Assembly (NCBI RefSeq): GCF_004366075.1
Contig: NZ_SODU01000001.1
Span: forward strand, 1,695,134-1,759,133
DNA: 64,000 bases
Direction of reading: 5' to 3'
Origin: Kribbella pratensis
GTDB lineage: Bacteria > Actinomycetota > Actinomycetes > Propionibacteriales > Kribbellaceae
Shown piece by piece: positions 50,100 through 59,587 of the stretch. How positions within the stretch are numbered: position 1 is the stretch's first letter; each line of letters begins with the position of its first letter. The notes under the pieces were generated by a model that saw only the letters and a list, made by a program, of their open reading frames with translations, did not search any database and had not been told where the DNA came from. The position numbers and the translations under genes were made by a program.

Positions 50100-52526
50100 G
50101 TGAGCGATCGCTCACCCACAGGCGGTGGCGCTCACCCTCCGTATCGATGGGACGATGACGGCATGGTTGACAATTTCCTGTCGGCCGGTACCCAGGGTGA
50201 CGACGAGGAGTCGCCCTCGCCGTACGGGACCGGACCGGCGAACCGGGCAACCGAGGAACACCGCCGCTCGGACTACGACAACGACACCTGGCGGGACCGC
50301 GGTCTCGACCCGTCACCGTCACTGCCGAACGCGCCGCGGACGTACGAGCGCGGGCCGGTCCCGCAGCAGCCGTATGTCCCGAAACCGCCGTACCTGCCCA
50401 GTGCGCCACCTCCGTCGCAGCAGCCACCGCGGGTGGAGCAGTCGGAGCGCGTGGACCGGCGGGAGTACTACGGGGAGTCGCGGGAGGACTCGTACGGGCG
50501 GGAGCACCAGGAGCAGAACCCGTTCCGGCCGCAGCAGCCTCCGCAGGCATCGCCGCAGGGGCGGCCTAGTCCGTTCGGGCCCGGGTCTGGGAGTAGCGGT
50601 GGGTCAGGTGCGGCACAGCCGCGGCCGGCTCAGCCGCCGGTGCCTCCGTCTCCGACGCCTCAGGCTCAGGGTGGAAGCGGTACGCCGCAACGTCCGCCGC
50701 AGGCGTCCAACGGCAGCACGAACTGGAGCAGTCCCGCACCACAACCCAGCCCGTTCGTCCCACAGCCACCGGCCGCGAACAACGGCACCAGCAACGGGCT
50801 GAGCAACGGACTCAGTAGCCATGGGTCGAGCAACGGTTTGAGCAATGGGTTGGGTTCGCAGCAGCCGCCGCGACCTCCGCAGCGCCTCCAGCCACCGGAC
50901 GCGCCCCGGGCCCAGGAGCCCGGCCGCGGCCAGGAACCACCCCGCCGTTACGAGCCAGGCCCCGGCCCCGAACCGGTATGGGGCCACGACCGCATCCCCG
51001 AGCCCACCCGAGCACCTGAGCCGACCCGCCCAGCCGAGCCGCTCCGCTCACCCGAGCCCGACGACGCTCGCCGCCAAGAAGAAGCAGTCCGGCAAGAGCC
51101 GGCCCGTCAGCTGGAAGACACCCAGCGACGCGAGGACGCTGAACGCCGCCTGGAAGCTTTGCGGCGTCAGGACGCTGAGCAACGCGAAGCAGCTCGGCGA
51201 CGCGAAGAGGCCCGACAGCGCGCGGAGGCTGAGCGGCGACAGGGTGGTGAAGAGACGCGGCCTCAGGAGATTCGGCTTCGGTCGGGTGGGCAGTCGCAGG
51301 AAGCGGCTCCTGGTGTACGCAGCGGGTATCTCTCGGACCCGAGTGCCGAGTACGAGAGCACCGACGAGCCTGCTGGTACGCCGGCCGGCGAGCAACCGCG
51401 CGTACCTGGCGCAGCACGCCCGCTAGGCGCCCGCCGGCGTGCGGACGTCCAGCAGGATGCCCCCAGCCAGGTCTCCCCGGAACAAGCCACCTCACACCGA
51501 GCCGGCCGCCGCGCCCAACCGATCCAGGACAGTGCGGTCTCGGCTGGTGCAGCCGTCGGCAAAGTGTCCGCGGGCAACGGAGCAGGTGCTTCAGCGAGTG
51601 GTGCGTCAGCAGCCGGTTCGCCTGTGGTGGCGAGTGTTGCGCCGGGTGGTGAGGCGGAGGTTTCGCCGTACGGCGGAGGTGCAGGCAAGCCGTCCGGTGA
51701 AGGCGCGGCGGCCGGCAACGGGGTGAAGCGACCGCGGCGGTACCGGATTCATCATCTGCGGGACTTCAAGAGCCGTGGTGAGAAGTGGGCGATGCTGACG
51801 GCGTACGACCAGTACACCGCCGAGATCTTCGACCAGGCCGGCATCCCGGTCCTGCTCGTCGGTGACTCCGCCGCGAACAACGTGTTCGGCTACGACACGA
51901 CGCTGCGGGTGACGGTCGACGAGCTCATCCCGTTGGCGCGTGCGGTCGCCGGTGCGGTCGAGCATTCGCTGGTCGTCGCGGACCTGCCGTTCGGGTCCTA
52001 CCAGGCGTCGCCGGAGCAGGCGTTCCACACGGCAGTGCGGTTCATGAAGGAAGCCGGCGTCCACGCGGTGAAGCTCGAGGGCGGGCGGACCGTGGTACCG
52101 ATGGTCGAGAAGCTCACGCAGTCCGGCATCCCGGTGATGGCGCATATCGGTTTCACCCCGCAGAGCGAGCACAGTATCGGCGGGTACCGCGTCCAGGGCC
52201 GGGGCGATCAGGCAGCCGGTCTGATCGACGACGCCGTGGCGCTCGCCGAGGCCGGTGCGTTCTCGGTGGTGCTGGAGATGGTGCCGGGCGACGTCGCCGC
52301 GGAGATCACCAAGCGCATCCCGATCCCGACGATCGGCATCGGCGCCGGCCGCGACACCGACGCCCAGGTGCTGGTGTGGCAGGACATGGCCGGCCTCCGC
52401 TCCGGCACCATGCCCCGCTTCGTCAAGCAGTACGCCGACCTGCGCGGCATCCTCACCAACGCCGCCACGACGTACGCCTCCGAGGTCGCCTCCGGCGCAT
52501 TCCCGGGAGACGAACACACCTTCTGA
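50100..52526 (+). CDS. panB: ketopantoate hydroxymethyltransferase with a long low-complexity N-terminal extension
   Basis: This single 808-residue frame ends in a complete PanB domain (residues about 542-808): [62 protein letters not shown] and [15 protein letters not shown]. PanB forms ketopantoate for pantothenate and CoA. The first 541 residues have no known domain. They are Pro/Gln/Ser-rich and Gly/Asn-rich, then (about 300-400) charged Glu/Arg/Ala-rich and probably helical. Ordinary PanB is 260-290 residues, so an internal GTG at 51723 could start a normal 267-residue PanB. GTG 50100 has AAGGA 5 nt upstream. The frame stays open to a CTG at 49989 inside the nadE stop. Confidence 0.8.
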   Translation: MSDRSPTGGGAHPPYRWDDDGMVDNFLSAGTQGDDEESPSPYGTGPANRATEEHRRSDYDNDTWRDRGLDPSPSLPNAPRTYERGPVPQQPYVPKPPYLPSAPPPSQQPPRVEQSERVDRREYYGESREDSYGREHQEQNPFRPQQPPQASPQGRPSPFGPGSGSSGGSGAAQPRPAQPPVPPSPTPQAQGGSGTPQRPPQASNGSTNWSSPAPQPSPFVPQPPAANNGTSNGLSNGLSSHGSSNGLSNGLGSQQPPRPPQRLQPPDAPRAQEPGRGQEPPRRYEPGPGPEPVWGHDRIPEPTRAPEPTRPAEPLRSPEPDDARRQEEAVRQEPARQLEDTQRREDAERRLEALRRQDAEQREAARRREEARQRAEAERRQGGEETRPQEIRLRSGGQSQEAAPGVRSGYLSDPSAEYESTDEPAGTPAGEQPRVPGAARPLGARRRADVQQDAPSQVSPEQATSHRAGRRAQPIQDSAVSAGAAVGKVSAGNGAGASASGASAAGSPVVASVAPGGEAEVSPYGGGAGKPSGEGAAAGNGVKRPRRYRIHHLRDFKSRGEKWAMLTAYDQYTAEIFDQAGIPVLLVGDSAANNVFGYDTTLRVTVDELIPLARAVAGAVEHSLVVADLPFGSYQASPEQAFHTAVRFMKEAGVHAVKLEGGRTVVPMVEKLTQSGIPVMAHIGFTPQSEHSIGGYRVQGRGDQAAGLIDDAVALAEAGAFSVVLEMVPGDVAAEITKRIPIPTIGIGAGRDTDAQVLVWQDMAGLRSGTMPRFVKQYADLRGILTNAATTYASEVASGAFPGDEHTF

Positions 52527-52631
52527 CGCAACTCTCCGTACCTTCCTGGTAGCTGTCCGGAAACGGACGGCGAACCCTTGTCGGGCCGATTCCGTCGGTT
52601 CACGATGTTTGCGGCAAAGGGGAGGCTGTTG

Positions 52632-54230
52632 ATGATCCGTCGATTCGTTGTTGCCGTAGGGATTTCGTTCGCGCTGGTCGCCGGCGCGCTGGCATCGATT
52701 CCGGCTGCGAGCGCCGTACAAGCTCGCCCGAAACCGGCGAGCTACACACCGCCGCCGGTGCAGTGGGGTACGTGTACCGATCCGCGACTGGCCGCGCGCA
52801 AAGCGGAGTGCGGGTACGTCGTCGTACCGCTCGACTACACCCGTCCGAACGGGACGAAGATCCAGCTGGCCGTGTCGCGCATCAAGCACAAGACACCGGA
52901 CGCGCAGGCGCAGGGCCCGATGCTGGTGAACCCGGGCGGACCGGGCGGCTCGGGTCTGATCTACGCGGTGTTCGGTGAGTTCGTCCCGAACGGCGCCGGC
53001 GACGCGTACGACTGGATCGGGTTCGACCCGCGCGGTGTCGGCTCGAGCAAGCCGGCGCTGAGCTGCATCCCGGACTACGCCGGCTACAACCGCCCGCTCT
53101 ACGTCCCGGTGACGCGACAGATCGAGCAGGTGTGGCTGCAGCGCTCCAAGGCATACGCCGCCGCATGTGACAACGCGCAGCACGCGCTGCTCAGGCACCT
53201 CACCACGCTCGACTCGGTCCGCGACATGGAGAGCATCCGGATGGCGCTCGGAGCTCCGCAGATCAACTACTACGGGTTCTCCTACGGCACGTACCTCGGC
53301 CAGGTGTACGGAACGCTGTACCCGAACCGCTTCCGCCGCGTCATCTTCGACGGCGTCGTGAACGCGACCCGCGTCTGGTACGACGCCAACCTCGACCAGG
53401 ACTTCGCGTTCAACAAGAGCGTCAAGGTGTTCTTCGCGTACGTCGCAGCGCACAACTCCGTCTGGCATCTCGGCACCACGGAGCGCGCAGTCGAACTGCG
53501 GTACTACGCCGAACTGCGCAAACTCATCGGCCATCCCGCCGACGGCAAGATCGGGCCGGACGAGTGGAACGACATCTTCACCCAGGCCGCGTACTACGTG
53601 TACGGCTGGGTGGACGTAGCGAGTGCCTTCGCCGCATGGGTCCACGACCACAACGCCGCGCCGCTGGTCGACCTGTACGGCGGTCCGCCGTTCGACGACA
53701 ACGGGTACGCCGTCTACCTCGGGGTGTCCTGCACCGACGCCAAGTGGCCGACCAACTGGCAGACGTGGCGGCGTGACAACTGGAGCATCTACGCGAAGGC
53801 GCCGTTCCTCACGTGGAACAACGCCTGGTTCAACGCACCATGCGCGTTCTGGCCCGCGAAGGCCGGTCACCCGGTGAAGGTCGACGGCAGCCGGGTCCAG
53901 AGTGTCTTGATGATCAACGAGACGCTCGACGCGGCAACGCCGTACTCGGGCGCGCTGCAGACCCGCAAGACGTTCCCGAACTCGGTCCTGATCGAAGGTG
54001 TCGGCGGAACCACGCACGCGGGCTCGTTGTCCGGCGTGACGTGCACCGACGACCGCATCGTCGCGTACCTGCAGACGGGCGCGTTACCGCCGAGGGTGTC
54101 GGGCAATCGTTCCGATGTGCGGTGCCCGCCGGTTCCGGCGCCACAGCCCGAGGCAGCGATGGCAGCTGCGACGGCGAAATCTGGCGCGATGCGTCAGGCC
54201 CTCAGGCCGTCAAATCCATGGGAGCGCTGA
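52632..54230 (+). CDS. secreted S33-family alpha/beta hydrolase (tripeptidyl-aminopeptidase-like)
   Basis: This 532-residue protein has a Sec signal peptide (residues 1-30; VGISFALVAGALASIPAASA) and the S33 layout: oxyanion loop MLVNPGGPGGSG, FDPRGVGSS, the nucleophile elbow GFSYGTYLG, and a C-terminal TAP-like domain (LMINETLDAATPYSGA). The elbow reads GFSYG, as in actinobacterial tripeptidyl aminopeptidases. Ser is in that elbow, with Asp and His (GGTTHAGSL) in the C-terminal part. Extracellular exopeptidase activity is probable; specificity is unknown. The ATG at 52632 has a GGGGAGG site. Confidence 0.92.
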   Translation: MIRRFVVAVGISFALVAGALASIPAASAVQARPKPASYTPPPVQWGTCTDPRLAARKAECGYVVVPLDYTRPNGTKIQLAVSRIKHKTPDAQAQGPMLVNPGGPGGSGLIYAVFGEFVPNGAGDAYDWIGFDPRGVGSSKPALSCIPDYAGYNRPLYVPVTRQIEQVWLQRSKAYAAACDNAQHALLRHLTTLDSVRDMESIRMALGAPQINYYGFSYGTYLGQVYGTLYPNRFRRVIFDGVVNATRVWYDANLDQDFAFNKSVKVFFAYVAAHNSVWHLGTTERAVELRYYAELRKLIGHPADGKIGPDEWNDIFTQAAYYVYGWVDVASAFAAWVHDHNAAPLVDLYGGPPFDDNGYAVYLGVSCTDAKWPTNWQTWRRDNWSIYAKAPFLTWNNAWFNAPCAFWPAKAGHPVKVDGSRVQSVLMINETLDAATPYSGALQTRKTFPNSVLIEGVGGTTHAGSLSGVTCTDDRIVAYLQTGALPPRVSGNRSDVRCPPVPAPQPEAAMAAATAKSGAMRQALRPSNPWER

Positions 54231-55109
54231 CCGTTCGGTCCAGTACTCCTCGGGTTGTTGCGCGAACTCGGTGAGCGGGCCGTCGGTGCGGTAAGCGAGG
54301 TTGCTGGCCAGTTGGGCCGTCGTGGTTGCTCCGCTGAGGACCACGTCGGCCCACGGCTGAGCGACGGCCGCGCCGATAGCCAACGCGTCAGGTGCGACGC
54401 CGTGCTGGTGGGCGAACTCGTTGAACGGCGTCTCGCCGGCGCGGGACGTGAGGCGGCCGTTGGCGACGGCCTCCTTGACGACGACGAACCAGCCGGCGTC
54501 GTGCGCCTCCGCGAGTGCGGGGCCGACTGACGTCTCCAGGACGTTCCAGGTGGCTTGTACGGCGGAGAACGGCGTACCGGAGCACAACGCCTTGCGCAGT
54601 GTCTCGGCCTGTCGTGGACCGCTGGTGGAGAGCCCGACGCGGACGCCGGAGTCCGCGAGTTCGCGCAGCCGATCCAGCAAGCGCTTGTCCTCGAGCGCGG
54701 GGCTGTCGGACGTCAGGCTGTGCACGAGGTAGAAGTCCGGCAGTCCGCCAAGCGCTTGCAGGGTCTCCGGCCATTGGCGCTCGAAGGTCGCGAGGCTGTG
54801 GTCCTTCACCTCGTGCGTTTCCACGTCATGCCGCCAGTCGGCGACGTACGTGTATCCCCATTTCGATCCGACGGTCATCGCGGTACGGCGTTCTGGTGTG
54901 ATCCACTCCCCGAGGAACTGCTCGGCAAGACCGTACGAACGCGCGGCGTCGAAGTACCGAACTCCTGCCTGCCAGGCCTGCTCCAGGAGTTCGTGCGTCC
55001 GCACCCGCAGATCCTCGACCGCACGTCGCGGCGGCAGGTCCTCGTCGTGCCCGAGATTGATGTACCCGGGACGCCCGAGCGCTGCCAGTCCGAGACCGAT
55101 GCTTGCCAT
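54210..55109 (-). CDS. aldo/keto reductase
   Basis: This 299-residue AKR has a GLGLAALGRPGYINLG start, FDAARSYGLAEQFLGEWI (catalytic Asp and Tyr), SKWGY (Lys) and FYLVHSLTSD with the catalytic His, and a TIM-barrel C-terminal part including LSGATTTAQLASNL. NADPH binding is expected. ATG 55109 lies very near GGAGG, and longer frames look like non-coding. The 3' end overlaps the hydrolase gene by 21 bp. Confidence 0.9.
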   Translation of the reverse strand: MASIGLGLAALGRPGYINLGHDEDLPPRRAVEDLRVRTHELLEQAWQAGVRYFDAARSYGLAEQFLGEWITPERRTAMTVGSKWGYTYVADWRHDVETHEVKDHSLATFERQWPETLQALGGLPDFYLVHSLTSDSPALEDKRLLDRLRELADSGVRVGLSTSGPRQAETLRKALCSGTPFSAVQATWNVLETSVGPALAEAHDAGWFVVVKEAVANGRLTSRAGETPFNEFAHQHGVAPDALAIGAAVAQPWADVVLSGATTTAQLASNLAYRTDGPLTEFAQQPEEYWTERSALPWI

Positions 55110-55198
55110 GCCTCCGATCGTAGGTGTCCACAGCAACCATGTGAGACGCGCCGCAGCACCCGACACGGAACATGCACTGTCCTCTAGCGTTTTGTGGT

Positions 55199-55708
55199 GT
55201 GAGCGAATCCCAGTTGCCACCACCAGGAACGGTCCGGCCCTCTGTACGACACCGTACGACGGCCCGCGTGCTGCCGGTGCGTCCGGACGGCAAGGTGCTG
55301 CTGCTGCACGGCTGGGATCCGCTGAAGCCGCAGACGCCGTACTGGTTCACGATCGGCGGCGGCGTCGAATCCGGTGAGACGGTCGCGGAAGCGGCCGGCC
55401 GCGAACTGCGCGAGGAGGTCGGCATCGTGCTGCCGATCGACGCACTCGGCACACCGGTCGCGACGAACACGATCGAGTTCGAGTGGGGCGGGTGCCGGAT
55501 CGTCCAGCACCAGACGTTCTTCGCGGTCGCGGTGGACCGCGTCGACGTGACGTTCGCGAACCAGGAGGAGCTGGAGCTGCAGACCATCAGCGCCCACGGC
55601 TGGTGGTACGGCGACGACCTCGAGGCGACCGGTCAGGCCGCGCACGCCACGATCCCCGGAATGCTCCGGCGAGCGGCCGACGTGATCACACTGCGCCGCG
55701 CCTCCTGA
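55199..55708 (+). CDS. Nudix hydrolase
   Basis: This 169-residue protein has the complete Nudix box (GGGVESGETVAEAAGRELREE, then VGI), which holds the metal-binding Glu residues. It probably removes a nucleotide diphosphate-linked moiety, but its substrate is unknown. GTG 55199 follows a TAGCGT -10 by 8 nt (possibly leaderless). Its stop abuts the small Cys-rich gene, which reads convergently with a 1-bp gap. Confidence 0.88.
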   Translation: MSESQLPPPGTVRPSVRHRTTARVLPVRPDGKVLLLHGWDPLKPQTPYWFTIGGGVESGETVAEAAGRELREEVGIVLPIDALGTPVATNTIEFEWGGCRIVQHQTFFAVAVDRVDVTFANQEELELQTISAHGWWYGDDLEATGQAAHATIPGMLRRAADVITLRRAS

Positions 55709-55709
55709 A

Positions 55710-55877
55710 TCAGCGCTTGCGGGCCTGTTTGAGGACCTTCTTCGGGATCTTCTTGTCCACCTCGTAGTGCACGCGATCGAGCCGCTCGGCGCAGCCTGCC
55801 TTGGACAGGCGCAGCAGGACAACCGGGCACTTCTTGCACCTCGGCTTGTCCTTGCAGCACTTCTTCTTCGCGGTCAT
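55710..55877 (-). CDS. small Cys/Lys-rich protein under an iron box
   Basis: This 55-residue basic protein has Cys at 7, 8, 14, 17 and 29 in the pattern CC-x5-C-x2-C, then KPRCKKCPVVLLRLSKAGCAERLD and a Lys-rich C-terminus (KKIPKKVLKQARKR). The CxxC with flanking CC suggests metal or iron-sulfur binding. Small proteins with CCxxxPRCKxCP occur in other actinobacteria, but I know no function. Initiation at GTG 55886, 6 nt after TACGCT, would make it 58 residues and leaderless; ATG 55877 is conservative. The iron-box-like site overlaps that -10. It is too short for many gene callers. Confidence 0.7.
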   Translation of the reverse strand: MTAKKKCCKDKPRCKKCPVVLLRLSKAGCAERLDRVHYEVDKKIPKKVLKQARKR

Positions 55878-55895
55878 CGACGGCACGCAGGGAGC

Positions 55896-55914
55896 GTAGG
55901 TGAGGCATGCCTAA
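55896..55914 (-). promoter_or_regulatory. DtxR/IdeR/DmdR-like iron box
   Basis: The 19-mer GTAGGTGAGGCATGCCTAA matches 14 of 19 positions of the DtxR/IdeR consensus TWAGGTTAGSCTAACCTWA, and it is a near-perfect dyad (GGTnAGGCATGCCTnACC) on its own. It overlaps the TACGCT -10 of the small Cys-rich gene, where iron-loaded repressor would block transcription. It lies 36 bp after the metal-receptor gene's stop, so it does not control that gene. Confidence 0.6.
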
Positions 55915-55949
55915 CCCGTCCAGAGCTCGTGCGGTGATCGTGGCGGACG

Positions 55950-56696
55950 TCACGCCAGCTGTTCGCTGAGCAGATCGCGCGCTTCGACGAGTGACGGTCC
56001 GTACCAGGTCAGGTGCCGCCCGGATACGCAGTGCGCGGGTTTCGTGAACGCTTCCGGGCCGTCGCCGGGTGAAAACGGATAAGGCTCGTCCGGCAGTACG
56101 ACGACGTCGTGGTCCGGCAACGCATCCGGGTCGATCCGCGGATAACGTTCACTCGATTCTCCGAGCACGTTGTCGATGCCGATCCTCGACAACAGATCGC
56201 CCGCGAAGGTGTCCCGGCCGAGCGCCATCCAGGGCCGACGCCAGATCGGTATCACGGCCCGCCGGCGCATTCCGGCGTACGGCGTACTCCACACCTCGCG
56301 CGCATCGTGCAACCACTGCGGTTCGCTGCCGATGATCGCGGACAGCAGGCGGCGCAGCGAGTCGAGTGATTCGGGCACCGTCGTCGGTGCGGTCACCCAG
56401 ACCGCGATTCCACTCGTTCGCAACGCGTCGAGATCGGCTGCGCGATTCTCCTCGGCGTTCGCGACGACCACGTCCGGTGCGAGTTCACGGATGCGATCGA
56501 GGTCGGGATTCTTGGTCCCGCGAAGACGTACGACGTCGAGGTCCGCGGGATGCGTGCACCAGTCGGTCGCACCAACGATTTCGGCCGGATGCGTGACCGC
56601 GATCGACTCCGTCAACGACGGCACGATGCTCACCACACGACCCACCTCGCCGGGTAGTTCGACGACGTTGCGCAGGTCGTCGTACGCACTCTTCAT
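55950..56696 (-). CDS. helical-backbone metal receptor-like protein without signal peptide
   Basis: This 248-residue protein has the two-lobe fold of BtuF/FhuD-type receptors: VVSIVPSLTESIAVTHPAEIVGATDWCTHP, then LDRIRELAPDVVVANAEENRAADLDAL and a second lobe with WMALGRDTFAGDLLSRIGIDNVL. There is no signal peptide or lipobox, so it works in the cytoplasm, unlike classic uptake receptors. Similar actinobacterial proteins are annotated as cobalamin- or iron-binding; the ligand is unproven. ATG 56696 fits the family start; GTG 56714 is the alternative. Confidence 0.82.
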   Translation of the reverse strand: MKSAYDDLRNVVELPGEVGRVVSIVPSLTESIAVTHPAEIVGATDWCTHPADLDVVRLRGTKNPDLDRIRELAPDVVVANAEENRAADLDALRTSGIAVWVTAPTTVPESLDSLRRLLSAIIGSEPQWLHDAREVWSTPYAGMRRRAVIPIWRRPWMALGRDTFAGDLLSRIGIDNVLGESSERYPRIDPDALPDHDVVVLPDEPYPFSPGDGPEAFTKPAHCVSGRHLTWYGPSLVEARDLLSEQLA

Positions 56697-56991
56697 CTGC
56701 TCGTTGCACCTCACGTTCGCAGGACGTTGCCGAGGACAACACTCGTCGATCGGGGCGTTTGAGGCCCAGATTGTGCGCGTGTCGCCAAGAATTTATTCAG
56801 CCTGTCCGGCATGCTCGGGGCGCGGCGGAATCCCTTCTGCACAAGGATTCTCGGCAATTGCCTGCCGGTACGCCGCCACTTCTCCTTAACCTGCGGACGT
56901 TTCCGGTGCTTTACGTAGCGCACAAGTGTTGTCATCATCATGACGACGAGGAATCCACCGTGGTTTTCCTCAGCCGCACCAAGGAGGCAGA

Positions 56992-57597
56992 GTGCCAGCC
57001 AAGAAGGCAGCCGCAGGGAAGGCGACAGCCAAAAAGGCTTCTCCCGCCAAGAAGACTGTCGCGAAGAAGGCCAGCGCCGCGAAGACGACCACCGCGCGCA
57101 AGGTCAGCGCAGCAAAGAAGACAGCGACGAAGAAGGTGAGTGCGGCCAAGAAGACCGCCGCCAAGAAGACGGTGGCGAAGAAGGCGCCGGCCAAGAAGAC
57201 CACCGCCAAGAAGGCCCCCGCGAAGAAGGTCGCGGCCAAGAAGGCTCCGGTGAAGAAGGTCACGGCCAAGAAGACCGTCGCGAAGAAGGCGCCGGCGAAG
57301 CGCACGACGACCGCTGCGAAGAAGACGACGGCGGCGGCGAAGAAGACGACGGCCAAGAAGACGACGGCCGCGAAGAAGACCGTCGCCAAGAAGGCTCCGG
57401 CCAGGAAGGTCGCCGCCAAGAAGGCGCCGGCCCGCAAGGTCGCCGCGAAGAAGGCACCCGCGAAGCGCGTCGCCGCCAAGAAGGCTCCGGCTCGGACCGC
57501 GGCGAAGAAGTCCGCGGTGAAGAAGACCGCTGCGAAGAAGGCGCCGGCGCGCAAGGCTCCGGCCCGGAAGACCGCGGCCAAGCGGGTCGCCCGCTGA
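56992..57597 (+). CDS. histone-H1-like Lys/Ala-rich DNA-binding protein
   Basis: This 201-residue protein consists almost only of Lys, Ala, Thr, Pro, Arg and Val in repeats such as AKKAPAKKV and AAKKTVAKK, as in HupS/H1-like tails and histone-like actinobacterial proteins. No globular HU domain precedes it. It likely coats DNA. GTG 56992 has an AAGGAGG site. The gene is followed by a perfect 19-bp terminator hairpin. Confidence 0.9.
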   Translation: MPAKKAAAGKATAKKASPAKKTVAKKASAAKTTTARKVSAAKKTATKKVSAAKKTAAKKTVAKKAPAKKTTAKKAPAKKVAAKKAPVKKVTAKKTVAKKAPAKRTTTAAKKTTAAAKKTTAKKTTAAKKTVAKKAPARKVAAKKAPARKVAAKKAPAKRVAAKKAPARTAAKKSAVKKTAAKKAPARKAPARKTAAKRVAR

Positions 57598-57613
57598 CCC
57601 GACGTCGGTAACA

Positions 57614-57654
57614 GCCGAGGGGCACCACTTCATCGTGAAGTGGTGCCCCTCGGC
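57614..57654. terminator. strong bidirectional terminator hairpin
   Basis: GCCGAGGGGCACCACTTCA (57614-57632) and its exact complement TGAAGTGGTGCCCCTCGGC (57636-57654) form a perfect 19-bp stem with a 3-nt loop. It lies 17 bp after the histone-like gene and 20 bp after the minus-strand small gene, ending both. Confidence 0.88.
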
Positions 57655-57673
57655 ACGTCGTCGGAGCCGGACG

Positions 57674-57862
57674 TCAGTCGTCGTCCCACTTCGGGTCGTT
57701 GTCCCAGGCCTCGTTGCGTTCCTGGGCCTTCTCCAGGGCGCGGGCGGCCTCTTCGGGCGAGCTGTACGGACCGAGCCGGTCGCCCGACTTCGCGCCCTGG
57801 TACGGCTCGACCTTGCCGGTCTTGGTGTTGTAGTACCACTCGTTGCTGTGATCGTCACTCAT
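57674..57862 (-). CDS. small conserved protein of 62 residues
   Basis: This acidic protein (DDHSNEWYYNTKTGKVEPYQG, GDRLGPYSSPEEAARALEKAQERNEAWDNDP) is a small single-domain protein seen in many actinobacteria, sometimes labelled SPOR-like. WYYNTKTGKVE and the helix after GPYSSPEEA suggest a compact alpha/beta unit. No function is known. ATG 57862 has GGAGGT about 10 nt upstream; GTG at 57874 is possible. It diverges from map. Confidence 0.72.
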   Translation of the reverse strand: MSDDHSNEWYYNTKTGKVEPYQGAKSGDRLGPYSSPEEAARALEKAQERNEAWDNDPKWDDD

Positions 57863-57915
57863 CTGGATGACCACCTCCTGGGAGTCTTGTCGCAGCTCTC
57901 TAGAATGATCTCACC

Positions 57916-58764
57916 ATGTCGATCCTTACCCCTGGCGTCATTTCGCCGCGCCGCGACGTACCCGCTTCCATTCCGCGTCCGGAGTACGTCGGCAAGCCGG
58001 CGCCGACGCCGTACGACGGGTCGTATGTGACGTCGCCCGAGCTGGTCGAGAAGATGCGCGTCGCGGGCAAGCTGGCCGCGCAGGCATTGCAGGCCGTCGG
58101 TGCTGCGGCGAAGCCGGGCGTGACGACGGACGAGCTCGACAGGGTCGGCCACGAGTACCTGGTGGAGCGCGGCGCGTACCCGTCGACGCTCGGCTACCGC
58201 GGCTACCCGAAGTCGCTGTGCACGTCGGTGAACGAGGTGATCTGCCACGGCATCCCCGACGACCGTCCGCTCGAGAACGGCGACATCGTCAACGTCGACA
58301 TCACGGCGTACCTGGACGGCGTCCACGGCGACACCAACGCGACCTTCCTGGTCGGTGACGTCGACGAAGAGAGCAGGCTGCTCGTCGAGCGCACTCTCGA
58401 GGCGCTCAACCGCGGCATCAAGGCAGTCAAGCCCGGTCGTCAGGTGAGCATCATCGGCCGCGTGATCGAGTCGTACGCGAAGCGGTTCGGGTACGGCGTC
58501 GTACGCGACTTCACCGGACACGGCATCTCGACGTCGTTCCACTCCGGCCTGATCATCCCGCACTACGACGACGAACGTTTCGACGACGTGATCGAGCCCG
58601 GCATGACGTTCACGATCGAGCCGATGCTGACGCTCGGCACGTACGAGTACGACCTGTGGGACGACGGCTGGACCGCCACTACGAAGGACAAGTCGCGTAC
58701 GGCGCAGTTCGAGCACACCTTGCTGGTCACCGACACCGGCGCCGAAGTACTCACCCTGCCATGA
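57916..58764 (+). CDS. map: methionine aminopeptidase, type I
   Basis: This 282-residue enzyme has all five metal ligands of MetAP-I: Asp in [17 protein letters not shown] (two), His in GHGISTSFH, Glu in FTIEPML and Glu in AQFEHTLLV. The N-terminal extension (about 40 residues, [16 protein letters not shown]) contains the SH3-binding-like Pro motif of actinobacterial MetAP1c. It removes the initiator Met. A TAGAAT -10 (57901-57906) lies 9 nt before the ATG. The stop overlaps the next gene (ATGA). Confidence 0.95.
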   Translation: MSILTPGVISPRRDVPASIPRPEYVGKPAPTPYDGSYVTSPELVEKMRVAGKLAAQALQAVGAAAKPGVTTDELDRVGHEYLVERGAYPSTLGYRGYPKSLCTSVNEVICHGIPDDRPLENGDIVNVDITAYLDGVHGDTNATFLVGDVDEESRLLVERTLEALNRGIKAVKPGRQVSIIGRVIESYAKRFGYGVVRDFTGHGISTSFHSGLIIPHYDDERFDDVIEPGMTFTIEPMLTLGTYEYDLWDDGWTATTKDKSRTAQFEHTLLVTDTGAEVLTLP

Positions 58765-59144
58765 CCGTCACGCAGTACCAGGAGACCCACCTACCGGGCA
58801 TCCTCGCAATCTGCGAAGCCGAGAACTGGCCAAGCCTCCCCGCCGACCCGGCCCGCGCGCACGCGGTCTTCACCGCTCCAGGCGTGACGACCGTCGTCGC
58901 ACTCGACGGCGAGCGGGTCATCGGCTTCGCGTACCTACAGAGCGACGGCCACATCCAGGCCCACCTCTCCCAGATGGCCGTCCACCGCGCCTACCGCCGC
59001 AAGGGCATCGGGCGGGCGTTGCTGGAGTACGCCGCACCCCTGACCGGCGCCCAACGCATAGACCTGGTCACCGACACCGCCGAACCCTTCTACCAGTCCT
59101 TCGAACACAAGCCGTTCAACGGCTTCCGCATCTACCCTTCCTGA
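58761..59144 (+). CDS. GNAT-family N-acetyltransferase
   Basis: This 127-residue acetyltransferase has the acetyl-CoA motif [21 protein letters not shown]. It is coupled to map by a 4-bp ATGA overlap, so it may be cotranscribed. Substrate unknown. Its 3' end overlaps the convergent gene at 59132. Confidence 0.85.
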   Translation: MTVTQYQETHLPGILAICEAENWPSLPADPARAHAVFTAPGVTTVVALDGERVIGFAYLQSDGHIQAHLSQMAVHRAYRRKGIGRALLEYAAPLTGAQRIDLVTDTAEPFYQSFEHKPFNGFRIYPS

Positions 59145-59587
59145 AAGCCGAGCGACTTGTAGAGCGTCACCGCGGGCGTGTTGTTCTCGTCGGCGCGTAG
59201 TGCGACGCTGACGTCTGCGCACTCGCTCAGTAGGAGCTTGGCGATCCCTCGACGGCGATGGGATCGGGCCGTGAACAGCTCGATGATGAACGGGCAGTCC
59301 GGGGTGTCCGGCCACGGTGCGCGCTCCACGACGAGCAACGCGCCGACCAGTTGATCGCCGTTCCAGGCCAGGCGGCTCAGGTTCGGCGCGAGGACGCCGT
59401 ACTCCCCCGCGAACGTGAGCTCGATGTCCTCGAGCGCTTCGAGTTCCGTTGCTGCGGCGACGCCCGCGTCGTACGCCTCGAAGTACAGCTTGCCGAGTGG
59501 GAGTGCGTCCTCGACCGCCGGTGGACGCAGTACGACGCCTGGGACTGCCGGCGTCTGTACTGCGTCTGCGCGGCGGATCAGGATCAT
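59132..59587 (-). CDS. GNAT-family N-acetyltransferase
   Basis: This 151-residue protein has the GNAT fold; IIELFTARSHRRRGIAKLLLSECA carries the acetyl-CoA motif, and the ending [14 protein letters not shown] is motif B. ATG 59587 overlaps the carboxypeptidase stop by 4 bp, so both are cotranscribed, and its end overlaps the convergent acetyltransferase by 13 bp. Confidence 0.85.
   Translation of the reverse strand: MILIRRADAVQTPAVPGVVLRPPAVEDALPLGKLYFEAYDAGVAAATELEALEDIELTFAGEYGVLAPNLSRLAWNGDQLVGALLVVERAPWPDTPDCPFIIELFTARSHRRRGIAKLLLSECADVSVALRADENNTPAVTLYKSLGFQEG

Noticed and set aside
50100..51722. separate gene upstream of panB
   Set aside because: No stop codon separates it from PanB; only an internal start could make two products, so it is kept as one gene with an alternative.
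56711..56941. 76-codon minus-strand frame upstream of the metal receptor gene
   Set aside because: It has no domain and no good start site, and lies in what looks like promoter DNA of the histone-like gene.
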